DNA from: Adiantum capillus-veneris
Lineage: Eukaryota; Streptophyta; Polypodiopsida; Polypodiales; Pteridaceae
Assembly (NCBI GenBank): GCA_014529385.2
Contig: CM043958.1
Location: 80,074,025-80,138,024 of the forward strand
DNA length: 64,000 nt
Direction: 5' to 3'
A program made the position numbers and the translations under genes. Below the pieces are notes generated by a model. That model worked only from the letters and a program-made list of their open reading frames with translations. It searched no databases and was not told the origin of the DNA. Within the stretch, counting starts at the first letter, position 1; the number at the start of each line of letters is the position of its first letter. Shown here in pieces: positions 53,649 through 64,000 of this stretch.

Positions 53649-54369
53649 TGTTAGGAAATAAGACGTAGCTAAATAGATATTTGAGTAGATTACTTAATGG
53701 AGAGAGATAGATTTCACATACACGAGATTATAGAGTAGAGAGAGAGAGAGAGAGAGAGAGTACACACGATATACGTGGTTCACCCAATGTTGGCTACGTC
53801 CACGGGAAAGCAGCCACTCGATGGCTTTAGTACTTCAAAACAAGAAGTAGTTTACAAAGGGATTATACCCTTAATGGAGCTCCCTCCTTGCTTCACTCTC
53901 ACCACCTCACACTCACCTTGTTGCATCAACTTCACATTATATCAAATGTGTGTAGAAATGGCCTCCTTTTATAGGCCAAAAGGGTTGCCCTCTCTCATGA
54001 GAGGCAGCCATGTGTAGCCGCCCTTGTGTAGATAAGTCCAAATCGGACCCTCCAATCCGCCCTTGTGTAGACAAATCCGCTTTCAAATTTGGCCACCGGC
54101 CCTACCGGCCATTGACTTCCGACCACCGGCCAACCGACGGTTGTCTTCCGACCACTTTCCAGCCGCCGTCTGGCTATAATATTCCGGTGAAAAGGAATAT
54201 TCCGGCGAGGGAAAAAAAAAGTTGCCCCTGATTTTTTGCTGTGAAAATTTTGGTTTGCGGCGAGTGATTTTTCTTTACGCACGATGGCTTCTCCTCATAA
54301 TGGGGGCCTTACAAATGTGCGCTTTTACCACAGAAAATTAAAAGGGTAAATCAAGCTCCATACTTAACA
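53649..54369 (-). repeat. Copia A copy 2, 5' LTR
   Basis: 721 bp, the partner of 42466-43185. It is followed by target copy CTTTA (54370-54374). Confidence 0.92.
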
Positions 54370-54374
54370 CTTTA

Positions 54375-54420
54375 GTTGTAATTTTTTCTCTTGAGTAACA
54401 GTGTAAAAGCTATTTACATG
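54375..54420 (-). pseudogene. Gypsy G Gag, upstream end
   Basis: Minus-strand codons VNSFYTVTQEKKLQLKQV continue without a gap into the Gag at 42460 once copia A and one target copy are removed. A TAA lies a few codons upstream, next to 'tttaatctcag', which could be a splice acceptor. Confidence 0.6.
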
Positions 54421-54624
54421 AGTATTTCCCTGAGATTAAATTAGTGGAATTTAGTACCAAATGAAATCTCTCTTACTTATGCTTTTAACTTATTTGCACA
54501 CAAGATGAAGACAATTGGCAAGCCATAAACAAAACTGCTTATATCATACCCATAAGAACCGTAGTATGTACACGAGTTAATACAATCCATGAAGGTTATA
54601 TTATGTACAAGGGTGACGACAATC

Positions 54625-55098
54625 CTATACAAGAATCTTGTGGACTTTGGGTGGATCAGATATAGGATCAAAATATACAACATCTTTTGGTCCACTAAAA
54701 CTAAGGGCTACACCTAGGGGCCTAATTCTACCTGGGTAGATTACTTTAGACACTTGATCAAACACCCACCGATTTTGTGATACTTGGACATCATCTATTA
54801 CAAGGGTTTCTTCTGGATTCTCCGTCCCGATGAAAAATTGCACTTCAATCACTTGAAGATCTTCGGTCCATTTGAGTCTCTTCATATTTAGTTCTAAACC
54901 TTCTAACTCTCCCGCATCAATGAAGAAAATTCCATCAGATCCTGACCACTTGATTCTCCAAGTGGAAGGAGAAAATCTATTATCTAGCCATTTCATCACG
55001 CTTTTCCGCATTGAATAGTGTCGGGATAGGCAAGCCCTCATAAACCTAATGTTGAAATCCATGAATTTGCAGTAGGCTTGATGGAAATCTCCCTGCAA
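54625..55098 (-). CDS. Gypsy G extra ORF upstream of gag, unknown
   Basis: 157 codons, starting 138 bp inside the primer-binding site and before gag. It is not a Gag. Blocks: TWRIKWSGSDGIFFIDAGEL, GLELNMKRLKWTEDLQVIEV and LGVALSFSGPKDVVYFDPI. The segment IFFIDAGELEGLELNM resembles ILYINTYELTLRLTKE of element X module 3, and the last block loosely follows the 'G-x-x-L-x-Y-x-x-P-x-(N/K)-V' pattern shared by modules 2 and 3. It may be the same accessory family, with low sequence identity. The frame is uninterrupted, unlike the element's gag and pol. Confidence 0.5.
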   Translation of the reverse strand: MQGDFHQAYCKFMDFNIRFMRACLSRHYSMRKSVMKWLDNRFSPSTWRIKWSGSDGIFFIDAGELEGLELNMKRLKWTEDLQVIEVQFFIGTENPEETLVIDDVQVSQNRWVFDQVSKVIYPGRIRPLGVALSFSGPKDVVYFDPISDPPKVHKILV

Positions 55099-55235
55099 AG
55101 ATGGGGATAGTTCTCTCTCTTTCTTTCACTCCCTTTTTTCAATTAAATATGTCTTTAATTGAATTTGTCAAAGATCACTTATTTCAGCCTAACACCTTAA
55201 ACTTTTCCCTAGGTCCAAGACTTTGATTAACATAT

Positions 55236-55247
55236 GCTCTGATACCA
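55236..55247 (-). other. Gypsy G primer-binding site
   Basis: TGGTATCAGAGC on the minus strand (iMet), two bases from the LTR start TGTAAGATCC at 55250. Confidence 0.88.
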
Positions 55248-55249
55248 CT

Positions 55250-58200
55250 TGTAAGATCCCCAATCCACCAATACCAAGATCGGGATGGGATCCTTGACAA
55301 GTCTTTAGGTCTGATAAAAATCAGAGTCTCTAAACAAGAAAAATCTCAGGAATAGACCTTTACCATTGACAATGGCTTGGTTCTATAACCTTAGAAGAAG
55401 ACCTAGTCCTGTCTTGCAGCGAAAACGGGACAACGTATTAAAAGTCCAAAAAAACTATTTTTGCCCTATAACTTCCACAAATTGGGCTAAGGTATCCTCA
55501 ACCAACGTTTTTGCCCCCCTAACATATGTGAGGGCACAGCCGTTGGTGGACTTCTCTTCCAAGTGAAGAAGTTTTCCAAACGTTTTAGTGCGCAAGGATG
55601 GATAGTTACCTGACTAATCAGGTCCACCCGTCCATGATTGACAACCTTAGTCCATCCCCACTTACCACCCCGCACTCACACATTATTCTTTTGTTATTTA
55701 ATTACTACCACATTCTTGTCACAATTAAAACAATGATTTCTTTTAACTTTCATAACTGAATTTCATTAAGACAGTCCTTGAAAACAGTATTGAAAACATT
55801 CTTTAAATTTAAGATAGGGTACTGTCAATCAAAACATTGTCCATAATAACCATGACCAGTACTCTTCTCTTCTCAAGACCCCCTAAGGGTGAAAAAATGG
55901 CACCCACTCCTTATTCATAATTCGGAGTGAATAAACCTCCACCCAAGGTTCCGGGTGCCCATAGACCAAACCAGTTGCCCATACAACCGGGCGGCTCCCT
56001 AGGATAAAAAATGGTATCCTTACTTATATAGAAACATCAAGACATGACACGGAGTAGAAACTCAACGTTCATGGGGGTTACCGACATATCCGTGGCTAGA
56101 AAGCCATCATAATCATCAATTTATACCAAGGAGTCGGAGGTGTCTTGAGACAAGCTATCTTAAGGATGATCAATCATATCTTTCCTAATTAAACCAGTTT
56201 TAACCCAAACAATTCTTTCCTACTTTATAAACAAATGGATGTTGGTTTCTTGGAAGTTACCTTTTGACCAACTATTCTTTTTCTGATTCTTACTCACTCC
56301 TTACGTATGCAATGTTAACTTATAAAAGTACTTAAACTATTTAAAGACTTAATTGAATAATGGGAAACCCACCTAGGACTGATTGGCCATCTGTTGCTGC
56401 GCTGGCGCATGAAGAATCTCCTCCGTAGGCCTACTACTAGGCCCAACTTCATCGTCGTGTGACGCTCTAGTTCTTTTTAGAGTTCTGTCCTCATCATCAG
56501 CTCGGGTCCTTTTAGGTGTCATAACTTCTTATTCCTTATACAAAGGACTTCTAATCATTAGGTAAATTATCCGAAAGCTAGACTTAACCTTTGTATCCAA
56601 TTTTACCCAGATCTAGGTTAAATATATAGTCTTAATTGGTAAATCGATTATAATTTTCTAAACTTACTAATAAATTATGGCATAATTATCACAAGTAGAT
56701 AAGAAAAAATTTGACCTCTGGTAGTTAACTTATTATTTTCCAACTTAATTATATAATTTCCATCTTTAATTTTTTAGCTAAAATTAGTATAATTTTACTT
56801 ATATAAATATCTATACTATTTTTTTAACCTTGAAATAATTATCACGGCCTCTCTATCAAGTAATCTAGCTCTCATAAATAGCATGTAATGATATAGCATG
56901 ATATACTAATTTCCCTCTTTAGTTTCTAGCTAGAATTAGTATAATTTCAATAAACTAAATATTTATACTAATTTTCTGCCCTTGAAATAATTATCACAGC
57001 TTTTTCATCATGTAATTTATCTTTAATAAATAATATGTACTCATATTGCACGATTTACTAATTTTTCTTTTTAGTTTTGAGCTAGAATTAGTATAATTTG
57101 ACTTAGATAACTATTTACGCTAAGCTTCTAACCTTGACATAATTATCACAACCTTTTTATCATGTAGTCTAACTTTGATAAATAGTATGTAATCATATCA
57201 CATGATTTACTAATTTCCCCCTTTACTTTATCCTCAAAAATAGTGTTTTTCTACTAAGATAATTAGCTGAATTAATTATCGATGGTGAAAATAATTATCA
57301 CGGGTTTATTGAAATGTGATTTACCTCTGATAATTATCTCAATGGTTTTTACTTTAATTTACTATTTTCCCCCGTTAATTTTTCCTTGAAAATATTGTTT
57401 TCTTACTGAGATAATTAGTTAAACTAATTATCTAAGATTAAGATAATTATCAAGGGTTTCCAAAGATTTATTTGTCCTTTGATAATTATCTCAAAGCATT
57501 TTGAATCAGTTTGCAATTTTCCGCTATTTATTTTTCCCTAAAACAAGATATTTTTGCTGAGATAATTAGTTAAACTAATATTTGAGGTTAAGATAATTAT
57601 CACAAGTTTAATAGAATGTTTTTTTCCTCTGATAATTATCTCAAAGTATTTTGGATCAATTTTCTATTTTCCTTCTTTTAATTTCCCCTAAAAACAGTGT
57701 AATTATGCTAAGATAATTAGTTAGACTAATTATCTGAAGTTAAGATAATTATAACAAGTTCCATAAGATGTGATCTACCTCTGATAATTATCTCAAAGCA
57801 TTTTGAATTAATTTTCTATTTTCTTCTTTTTAATTTCTCCTAAAAACATTATAATTATGCTAAGATAATTAGTTAACCTAATTATTTGAGGTTAAGATAA
57901 TTATCACGGGTTTCTCAAAATGTTATTTACCTTTGATAATTATCTCAAAGCATTTTGGATCAATTTTCTTTTTTTTCTTTTTTAATTTCTCCTAAAAATA
58001 GTGTAATTATCCTAAGATGATTAGTTAAACTAATATCTGAGGTTAATTATGAAAATTATTGAAAAAATTACAAGATAATTTTCCTAGGATAATGAAAATC
58101 TAACACATCTCTGGTAATTATCTCATATTAATCTAAACTTAATTAGTATAATTATCATTAATTTATGGTTAAAATGAGTAATTTCAGCCTTAATATGATA

Positions 58201-58440
58201 TAATAATTAATTATCTTAATATCCCTAAGCTTAATCACAATAATCAGCATATATTTTTAATGATTAGCTTTGGAAATATCTACAGTTTTTAGAACTTTAG
58301 GATAAAAAGTCTTTTAATAGTAATAATTACTCAAGCCTTTTAATTTTACTTAATTTACTCAATTCACAGTGTAAACTTCCAGGGACCATAACTATGCAAG
58401 ATTTTATCGAAATTCAATTCTGAAAATTTCTAGCCCGGGG
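55250..58440 (-). repeat. Gypsy G 5' LTR (outer end lost)
   Basis: It aligns with the second LTR 59620-61875 in two blocks: 55250-56340 with 59620-60680, and about 57750-58440 with 60680-61745. Between them lies an extra 1.3-kb tandem array. Similarity stops at 58440 in 'ctagcccggggtttg', so the terminal TGTAAGGTCTCC end is missing here. Confidence 0.75.
56750..58060. repeat. 152-bp AT-rich tandem array in the gypsy G LTR
   Basis: The word 'ttatcac' (or a one-base variant) recurs at about 56840, 56991, 57143, 57295, 57447, 57598, 57749 and 57901, a regular 151-152-bp spacing. Each unit also carries 'gataattatctcaa' and 'gataattagttaa'. The left units are more diverged. The other LTR has only one to two units (60680-60990). 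Confidence 0.85.
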
Positions 58441-59619
58441 TTTGCTATAAAGTGGAAACAAAAGCCTTTTTAGAAAATACTGGATTTGAAGCTTAGTCCT
58501 AACACTTTTGGAAAAGTCTATAGGTCCACAGGTCAATAAATTTCCCCTCAATATTTCTTAAAGTAAACCAAATTCTAAGTACTAGGAATACTTCTGAAAA
58601 AAATCTATATTTCTATGTCAATAAGAATTTACCCCAATGATTCTTAACCTATATCTATTCTCTGTGCGCAAAACTCCTTAATTGTAGCAATTTCTATATG
58701 AAAAATATTTCACATCCAAATGCTTTGAACCCAATAAGTTTTATGCTAATGTAGCTCTTGCCCATCCCTCCCCCCCCCCCCCCCCCCCCCCCCCCACACA
58801 CAACACACACACACACAACAACAATAACAACAACAACAACAACAAAAATAGAACAAGAAGCATGTTCCCTTCGATCTTTGTCATGGATATAAAGTGATAT
58901 GCAATAGAACACGCTATAGCTATATCCTGCCTATAAGGATAAGTCTTCTACTGGAGAGTATTTTTGGATCAATGGCCTTAAAATGTTAGCTTTGCTTAAA
59001 TTCTAATTGCAAATATCAATCACAACATGGATGGATTCATTTATGCAACCAATGCTTCCAAGGATTGGAAATCTTTGACTTTCCTTATTTTCATAATATT
59101 TTGAATAGACTCTAAAGTATTAGAAAGTGTAGACCACACAAATTATTTCATGTATTTCAAGTTTTTCCCTTGCTCACTTTTTGTTGCTTGTCCTTTGCTT
59201 GTTAAGTGATATAGGCCACACATTTAGTACATAGTGTAGTTATGACCCTTCTATCCATGATGCATGTATGCCGGTTGTTGTTGTAGAGCCACGTGTTTGG
59301 TTAAAGGATAGAGGAGCTACTGCATGCTCATCTCCACCCATCCTTGCCCCTATATAGACCCGTGGTCACTATTTTATGACTCCCCTTGACCATGCATGCA
59401 TAGATTAGGGTCTTGCCCCCCCGGTCCTACCTTAGGCCTGCCATTACTCTCCCCTTGGAGAAGAATTTTTATCCTCAAAAAACAAAAGTGGTAATATCTT
59501 GTTACTTGTGTGCCATGTTGGAACATCAAAGATAGAACTTCACACCATCACACAAAGTAACGTATAGAAGACAAAAAGGACATTATTGCACACACACATG
59601 ACAAACACAAAAGAACTAC
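58441..59619. other. Unassigned stretch between two G-type LTRs
   Basis: No gene found. It includes a minus-strand purine tract-like word (reverse of 'ctccccttggag', about 59448) that could be the PPT of yet another element. Confidence 0.4.
58770..58855. repeat. (C)n-(CA)n-(CAA)n compound microsatellite
   Basis: A run of about 26 C, then CA units, then about eight CAA units. Confidence 0.92.
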
Positions 59620-61875
59620 TGTCTGAGATCCGCAACCCGCCAATACCAATATCGGAATGGGATCCTTGACAGGTCTCTAGGTCTGATAAAAATCAAAGTC
59701 TCTAAACAAGAAAAATCCAAGGAATAGACCATTACCATTGACAATGGCTTGGGTCTATAACCTTAGAAGAAGACCTAGTCCTGTTTGCAGCGGAAACAAG
59801 ACAACGTAGTAAAAGTCCAAAAAAACTATTTCGGCCCTATAACTTCCCTAAGGTATCCTAAACCAATGCTTTTTTTTTTCCTAACATATGTGAGGGCACA
59901 GCCGCGCTGGTGGACTCCTCTTGGAAGTGAAGAAGTTTTCCAAACGTTTTAGTGCGCAGTGATGTATAGTTACCTGACTAATCAGGTCCACCTGTCCATG
60001 ATTGACAACCTTAGTCAATCCCCACTTACCACCCCGCACTCACACATGATTCTTTTGTTATTTAATTACTACCACATTCTTGTCACAATTAAAACAATGA
60101 TTTCTTTTAACTTTCATAACTGAATTTCATTAAGACAGTCCTTGAAAACAGTATTGAAAACATTCTTTTAGCAAACAAACATCTTTAAATTTATGACAGG
60201 ATACTGTCAATCAAAACATTGTCCATAATAACCATGACCAGTACTCTTCTTGTCTCAAGACCACCTAAGGGTGAAAAACGGCACCCATTCCTTATTCATA
60301 ATCCGGAGTGGATAAAACCCCACCCAAAGTTCCGGGTGCCCATACACCAAACCAGTTGCCCATACAACCGGGCGGCTCCCCTAGGATAAAAAACGGTATC
60401 CTAACTTATGTAGAACATCAAGACATGACACGGAGTAGAAACTCAACGTTCATGGGGGTAACCCACTTATTCGTGGCTGAAAAGCTATCATTATCATCAA
60501 TTTATACCAAGGAGTCGGAGGTCAATCATATCTTTCCTAATTCAACAAGTTTTAACCCAAACATTTCTTTCCTACTTTATAAACAAATGCACGTTGGTTT
60601 CTTGGAAGTTACCTTTTGACCAACTATTCCTTTTTTGATTCTTACTCACTCCTTATATATGCAATGTTAACTTATAAAAGAACATTTGATTTACCTCTGA
60701 TAATTATCTCAAAGAATTTTGGATCAATTTGCTGTTTTCCCCCTTTTAATTTCCCCTAAAAACAATGTAGTTTTGCTAAGATAATTAGGTAAACTAATTA
60801 TTTGAGGTTAAGATAATTATCACGGGCTCCTTAAGGTGTGATTTACCTCTGATAAATAGCTCAAAGCATTTTGGATTAGTTTGATCATTTTTCTCTTTAC
60901 TTTTCTCTCAAAAACAATATAATTTTGCTTAATTAATTATGAAAATTACTCAAAAAATTACGAGGTAATTCTTCTAGCATAATGACAGTCTAACACAGCT
61001 TTGATAATTATCTCATCTTGATCTTAACTTAATTAGTATAATTATCATTAATTTATGGTTAAAATGAGTAATTTCAGTCCTAATATGATATAATAATTAA
61101 TTAGCTTAGTATCTCTAAGCTTAATCACAATAATCAACAGAGAATTTTGAACTAAGAGAGGATTTTTTAGTATACATAGGTTTAATCTTCAATTAATTAA
61201 GCAATTTGTAAATAGGTTAACCTAGCTTTGCTAATTAAGAAAGGTTAGTGCTAATTACCGTTGATTAACCAACTAGAACTTTGCTCTCTAGTGATTTCTA
61301 CGTAGAGGTCTCTCTAGATGAGAGAGAATGTACCAAGGCTCCGAGTCCGTGAAATTGTGTGAAGCAAGGGGTCCTATTTATAGGTTTCTGGCACTCATAA
61401 GCTCTCACAGACTGAAAAAAGCAGTAGCTTGCAGCTCAAGCAGCCCCTAGGATCAAGATGGCGTCCCCTGTTGCTAAAATTGTCTTGGGCAGGTTCATCA
61501 CAGCCCCACACAGCCCCCCTCAGCTTCCAAAATCGATTTCTGCTATTTTCTTTGACTTTTAATGATTAGCTTTGGAAATATCTGCAGTTTCTAGAACTTT
61601 AGGATAAAATGTATTTTAGTAGTAATAATTACTGAAACCTTTCGATTTTACTTAATTTACTCAATTCACAGTGTAAACTTCCAGGGGCCATAACTATGCC
61701 AGATTTTATCATAATTCAATTCTAAAAATTTCTAGCCCGGGATTTGTTGTGCTTAGGATTCCAAAAATACCAATTTTTATTGCTTTTGAGATAGTGTTTC
61801 TACCTCATTGCCTGATCAATGCTTTCTCTAAAGCTTAAGTTAATTCCCGACAGCTAGAAAGGTGGAGACCTTACA
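59620..61875 (-). repeat. Second gypsy G-type LTR
   Basis: 2256 bp from TGTCTGAGATCC to GAGACCTTACA. It shares both ends with gypsy G LTRs (55250 and 40773). There is no primer site or coding on either side and no clear target duplication (left ACTAC, right TATTG), so it is a solo LTR with decayed borders or one end of a rearranged element. Confidence 0.7.
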
Positions 61876-62099
61876 TATTGGCACATAACTTCATACATCA
61901 GAACGGTCATACATCATGTTCAGCTAGCACTTGTCTTAAATAGAATTCGGACCCACATGACGATACGAATAGTTACACGGGAACATCCATGGGGGGTTAT
62001 GGTACAGAGAGAGTGGTAGGGATAAAAACACAATAATTAAAACCTAGTTCCAAAAACAAAAACCGCAAAATTTTCCCCACTTTGGTATTAACTACTTGC

Positions 62100-62681
62100 C
62101 CTCTGTCCATAGTGCTGACTACCCTCCTAGATTCAGAGAACAATTGTCAAACCAACACTTCAGTCCAATTGAACCCGCCTGGCAACTTAGTAGCAATAAT
62201 TAGTGCATGAGCAGCATCAGAAATGTTGTAAACCTTGGCCATCAACTATACACCTTCCGACACCAAGTTAAGACATTCCCTCAATTTTGCATCCGCACAA
62301 AGGCCACCAAAGCCCAACTTGGAACACTTTCTTTGTTGTTAGTGGCCTAGAAAAATTTCCACCAACAATGCTTTCATGAGATTCCTTGTTGTTCTAGTTG
62401 AGACACGCATTACCACAACACTCCCACTTATCTGTGTAACATAGCTAGCCCAATATGATTTCAAACCTATTACTCTTTAATGCCACCCTCTTTCTCTGAT
62501 CTATAGTTAAGTGGTCTGGCATGATGCCTTCTTGCAAAAAGAACATCATCTCCTCAGAGGAATCCCAAACTCCGAGCAAACTTTTTCGAGCGATGATAAA
62601 ATTGAGCAAGTCAATGAGAGACACTTTATCAAAACACACATAGCGAATAGTTCTTGTAGGCCACTCATTTATGTAAGTCAC
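62100..62681 (-). pseudogene. Decayed gypsy integrase N-terminal fragment
   Basis: The frame 62681-62445 ends MFFLQEGIMPDHLTIDQRKRVALKSNRFEIILG, the linker that in gypsy Pol precedes 'LYRR' and the integrase zinc finger. Downstream, in broken frames (62440-62250), GNFSGH-like and FQVGLWWPL residues followed by CADAKLRECLN recall the HHCC site and the 'GYYWP' motif. Heavily mutated. Confidence 0.45.
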
Positions 62682-62699
62682 TCATTTCTTTACTTGAGA

Positions 62700-63300
62700 T
62701 ACTAAATAAATTGGCCCTTGACCTACTAAAGATGGCGCTTTAATTTAAGAATGGATATGCTAAGCAAGAGGTAGGTGCTAGCAAGACTGACATTGAACAA
62801 CTCTTAAGCTTCTTCTTTCTTGTGTCTTTTGCTAGCAAGTAGAAGAAACTTTTCCATTTCCAATAGAAATTTTGTAAGTTTGTGAAAACATTTTTTCCCA
62901 AAACTGGTGTAACTTTGTTGACATGTTGTCTGCAGGCCTTCCTATGTAGGCAATCCTTCCCCTCCCCCTACTTTTGCACTATATTTGAGTATTTTTCAAC
63001 TCTTTACGTAATTACAACAAGCCTTATTTTTCAACTCTTTGCTCATGGGGAAACCTTTTTACTATCCGGCTATTGTGAATATTTTAGGGTGTTGCAAATT
63101 GAGATTGTCACGTATTCGTCGCTATTTGTTGACTAATATATGTATCTTTTATGAGGAATCTACCGAGATCCCAAAAGACAAAACTGAAGCTCAATTGTAG
63201 GCAAGAAGGTTGTGTTGCATTGACTACTGCATGTTTGTCTCCCCGCCTTTCTTAAAAGGGAGAATCTTAATAAAATCCATTCAAATTTTTTTCCCCACTT
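62700..63300. other. Unassigned AT-rich stretch
   Basis: Frames of up to 84 codons exist but have no motif or codon regularity. I see nothing else. Confidence 0.4.
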
Positions 63301-63305
63301 TTTCT

Positions 63306-63380
63306 AACCCCCCCTCCTCCCCCTCCCCCCCCCCCCCCTCTCTCATGATGAATGCAATAAACAAAGACTATAGAGTGATA

Positions 63381-63435
<55 letters not shown>
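63306..63435. repeat. Poly-C, (CT)n and (CA)n microsatellite block
   Basis: C/T-rich run (63308-63342), CT repeats (63382-63412) and CA repeats (63413-63434). Confidence 0.92.
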
Positions 63436-63437
<2 letters not shown>

Positions 63438-63614
63438 ATGTGCAACACATCTTTGAGACTCTATCACAATTCATATGATGTAGTGTACACACAAAAAGAC
63501 CCACCTCCTTCTCACCGGGGCTACCCACCACCACATCCACATCCAATGTGCCACCACCATCCAAGTGCAAAGATTGTCGGGGGCAAGGGCTGTAGTTTTT
63601 TGTTTTTGAGAGGC

Positions 63615-63617
<3 letters not shown>

Positions 63618-63673
<56 letters not shown>

Positions 63674-63674
63674 A
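63618..63674. repeat. (CT)n microsatellite
   Basis: About 27 CT units. Apparent open frames across it are low-complexity. Confidence 0.92.
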
Positions 63675-63890
63675 GCTTACTTCTAGAAAACATGTGATGA
63701 GTAGGTAGCAGGAAGTGTTTCTACCCAACTCTTAATGGTGTGTAGCTTTAGTGGAGAGGTAGGGCGATATTTTTGTTGTGTAAGTAGCACATTGAGGCCT
63801 TGCTAGTCATGAGCTACTATTGGATGATGAAAGACAGGGTGAGAATCAAAATTTATAATAAAAAACGTTCATTGCAATTATTTCGTTCAA

Positions 63891-63892
<2 letters not shown>

Positions 63893-63961
<69 letters not shown>
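63893..63961. repeat. (CT)n microsatellite
   Basis: About 34 CT units close to the window end; no gene around it. Confidence 0.92.
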
Positions 63962-63963
<2 letters not shown>

Positions 63964-64000
63964 CGTATAGTAAACAAAATTCCCTCAAAGGGTCAACACC

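Larger units (their letters stand above)
42466..54369 (-). mobile_element. Ty1/copia family A, copy 2, interrupted by element L
   Basis: Minus strand, complete at both ends: LTRs 42466-43185 and 53649-54369, target duplication CTTTA (42461-42465 and 54370-54374), PBS at 53635-53646 and polypurine tract beside the left LTR. Element L inserted in the linker between integrase and RT. Compared with copy 1 it keeps the Gag CAG codons and the YVDD site, but has its own frameshifts. The LTRs differ by several indels in the GC-rich part, so it is older than copia B. Confidence 0.92.
40190..58440 (-). mobile_element. Ty3/gypsy element G (chromovirus-like), host of copia A copy 2
   Basis: Minus-strand element with the 3' LTR end at 40190-40773, PPT, chromodomain tail (40775-40894), a decayed middle, gag (41747-42465 and 54375-54420), an extra ORF (54625-55098), PBS (55236-55247) and a long 5' LTR from 55250. 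Copia A copy 2 sits in gag with target copies CTTTA. RT, RNase H and most of integrase are deleted. The 3' LTR is cut by the LINE, and the 5' LTR loses similarity to its partner at about 58440. Confidence 0.8.

Noticed and set aside
56750-58060. CRISPR-like array
   Set aside because: The units are contiguous 152-bp repeats without unique spacers, inside a plant LTR.
59620-61875. Treating the LTRs 55250-58440 and 59620-61875 as the two ends of one element
   Set aside because: Both are in the same orientation, but only 1.2 kb without PBS, gag or pol lies between them, and the PBS of gypsy G lies left of 55250.

Overview
This is a plant nuclear window made almost entirely of nested transposable elements. 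I see no intact ordinary host gene, tRNA or rRNA. The evidence for a plant is the Ty1/copia elements primed by initiator-Met tRNA (PBS sense TGGTATCAGAGC), Ty3/gypsy chromodomain elements, an L1-type LINE with a zf-RVT tail, long CT/GA microsatellites, and stops that look like CAG-to-TAG changes (CHG methylation context). The species cannot be named from the sequence; repeat nesting this deep suggests a large seed-plant genome.

Layout. 1-2524: AT-rich flank and copy 1 of a 1.5-kb LTR-like repeat. 2525-13016: copia family A copy 1 (minus strand), interrupted by copia B (3723-8914), whose two 323-bp LTRs read as identical. 13164-17763: a deleted gypsy element F1 (plus) with TSD TGTTT. 17764-22317: 'element X', three related unknown coding modules, each after an intron-like acceptor tract, followed by the start of a gypsy Gag. 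A solo LTR (18608-20213) splits module 2. 22315-23813: copy 2 of the LTR-like repeat. 23814-25295: 5' end of copia H (minus). 25677-26997: broken ORF resembling the Ogre/Tat-associated plant transposon protein, with a coiled-coil tail. 28150-32197: 3' part of gypsy F2 (minus). 32198-40189: an old LINE (minus) carrying a 1.2-kb foldback element. 40190-58440: chromovirus-like gypsy G (minus), internally deleted, into which copia A copy 2 (42466-54369, TSD CTTTA) inserted; that copy in turn received a 6.5-kb element L (44867-51351) with 2-kb LTRs and a long ORF unlike any pol. 59620-61875: a second G-type LTR. 61876-64000: a decayed gypsy integrase fragment and microsatellites.

How the parts relate. 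The nesting gives an order of events: gypsy G, then copia A copy 2, then element L; and element X, then F1 and the F2 solo LTR. No element looks autonomous. Copia B has near-zero LTR divergence but carries a stop at Gag codon 7 and a frameshift in integrase. Both copia A copies share one frameshift between reverse transcriptase and RNase H.

Three parts do not fit standard element descriptions: (i) the triplicated modules of element X, with a possible relative upstream of gag in gypsy G; (ii) element L's roughly 789-codon reading frame; (iii) a pair of ATGA-overlapping, mutually similar small ORFs inside element L's LTRs whose differences look largely synonymous.
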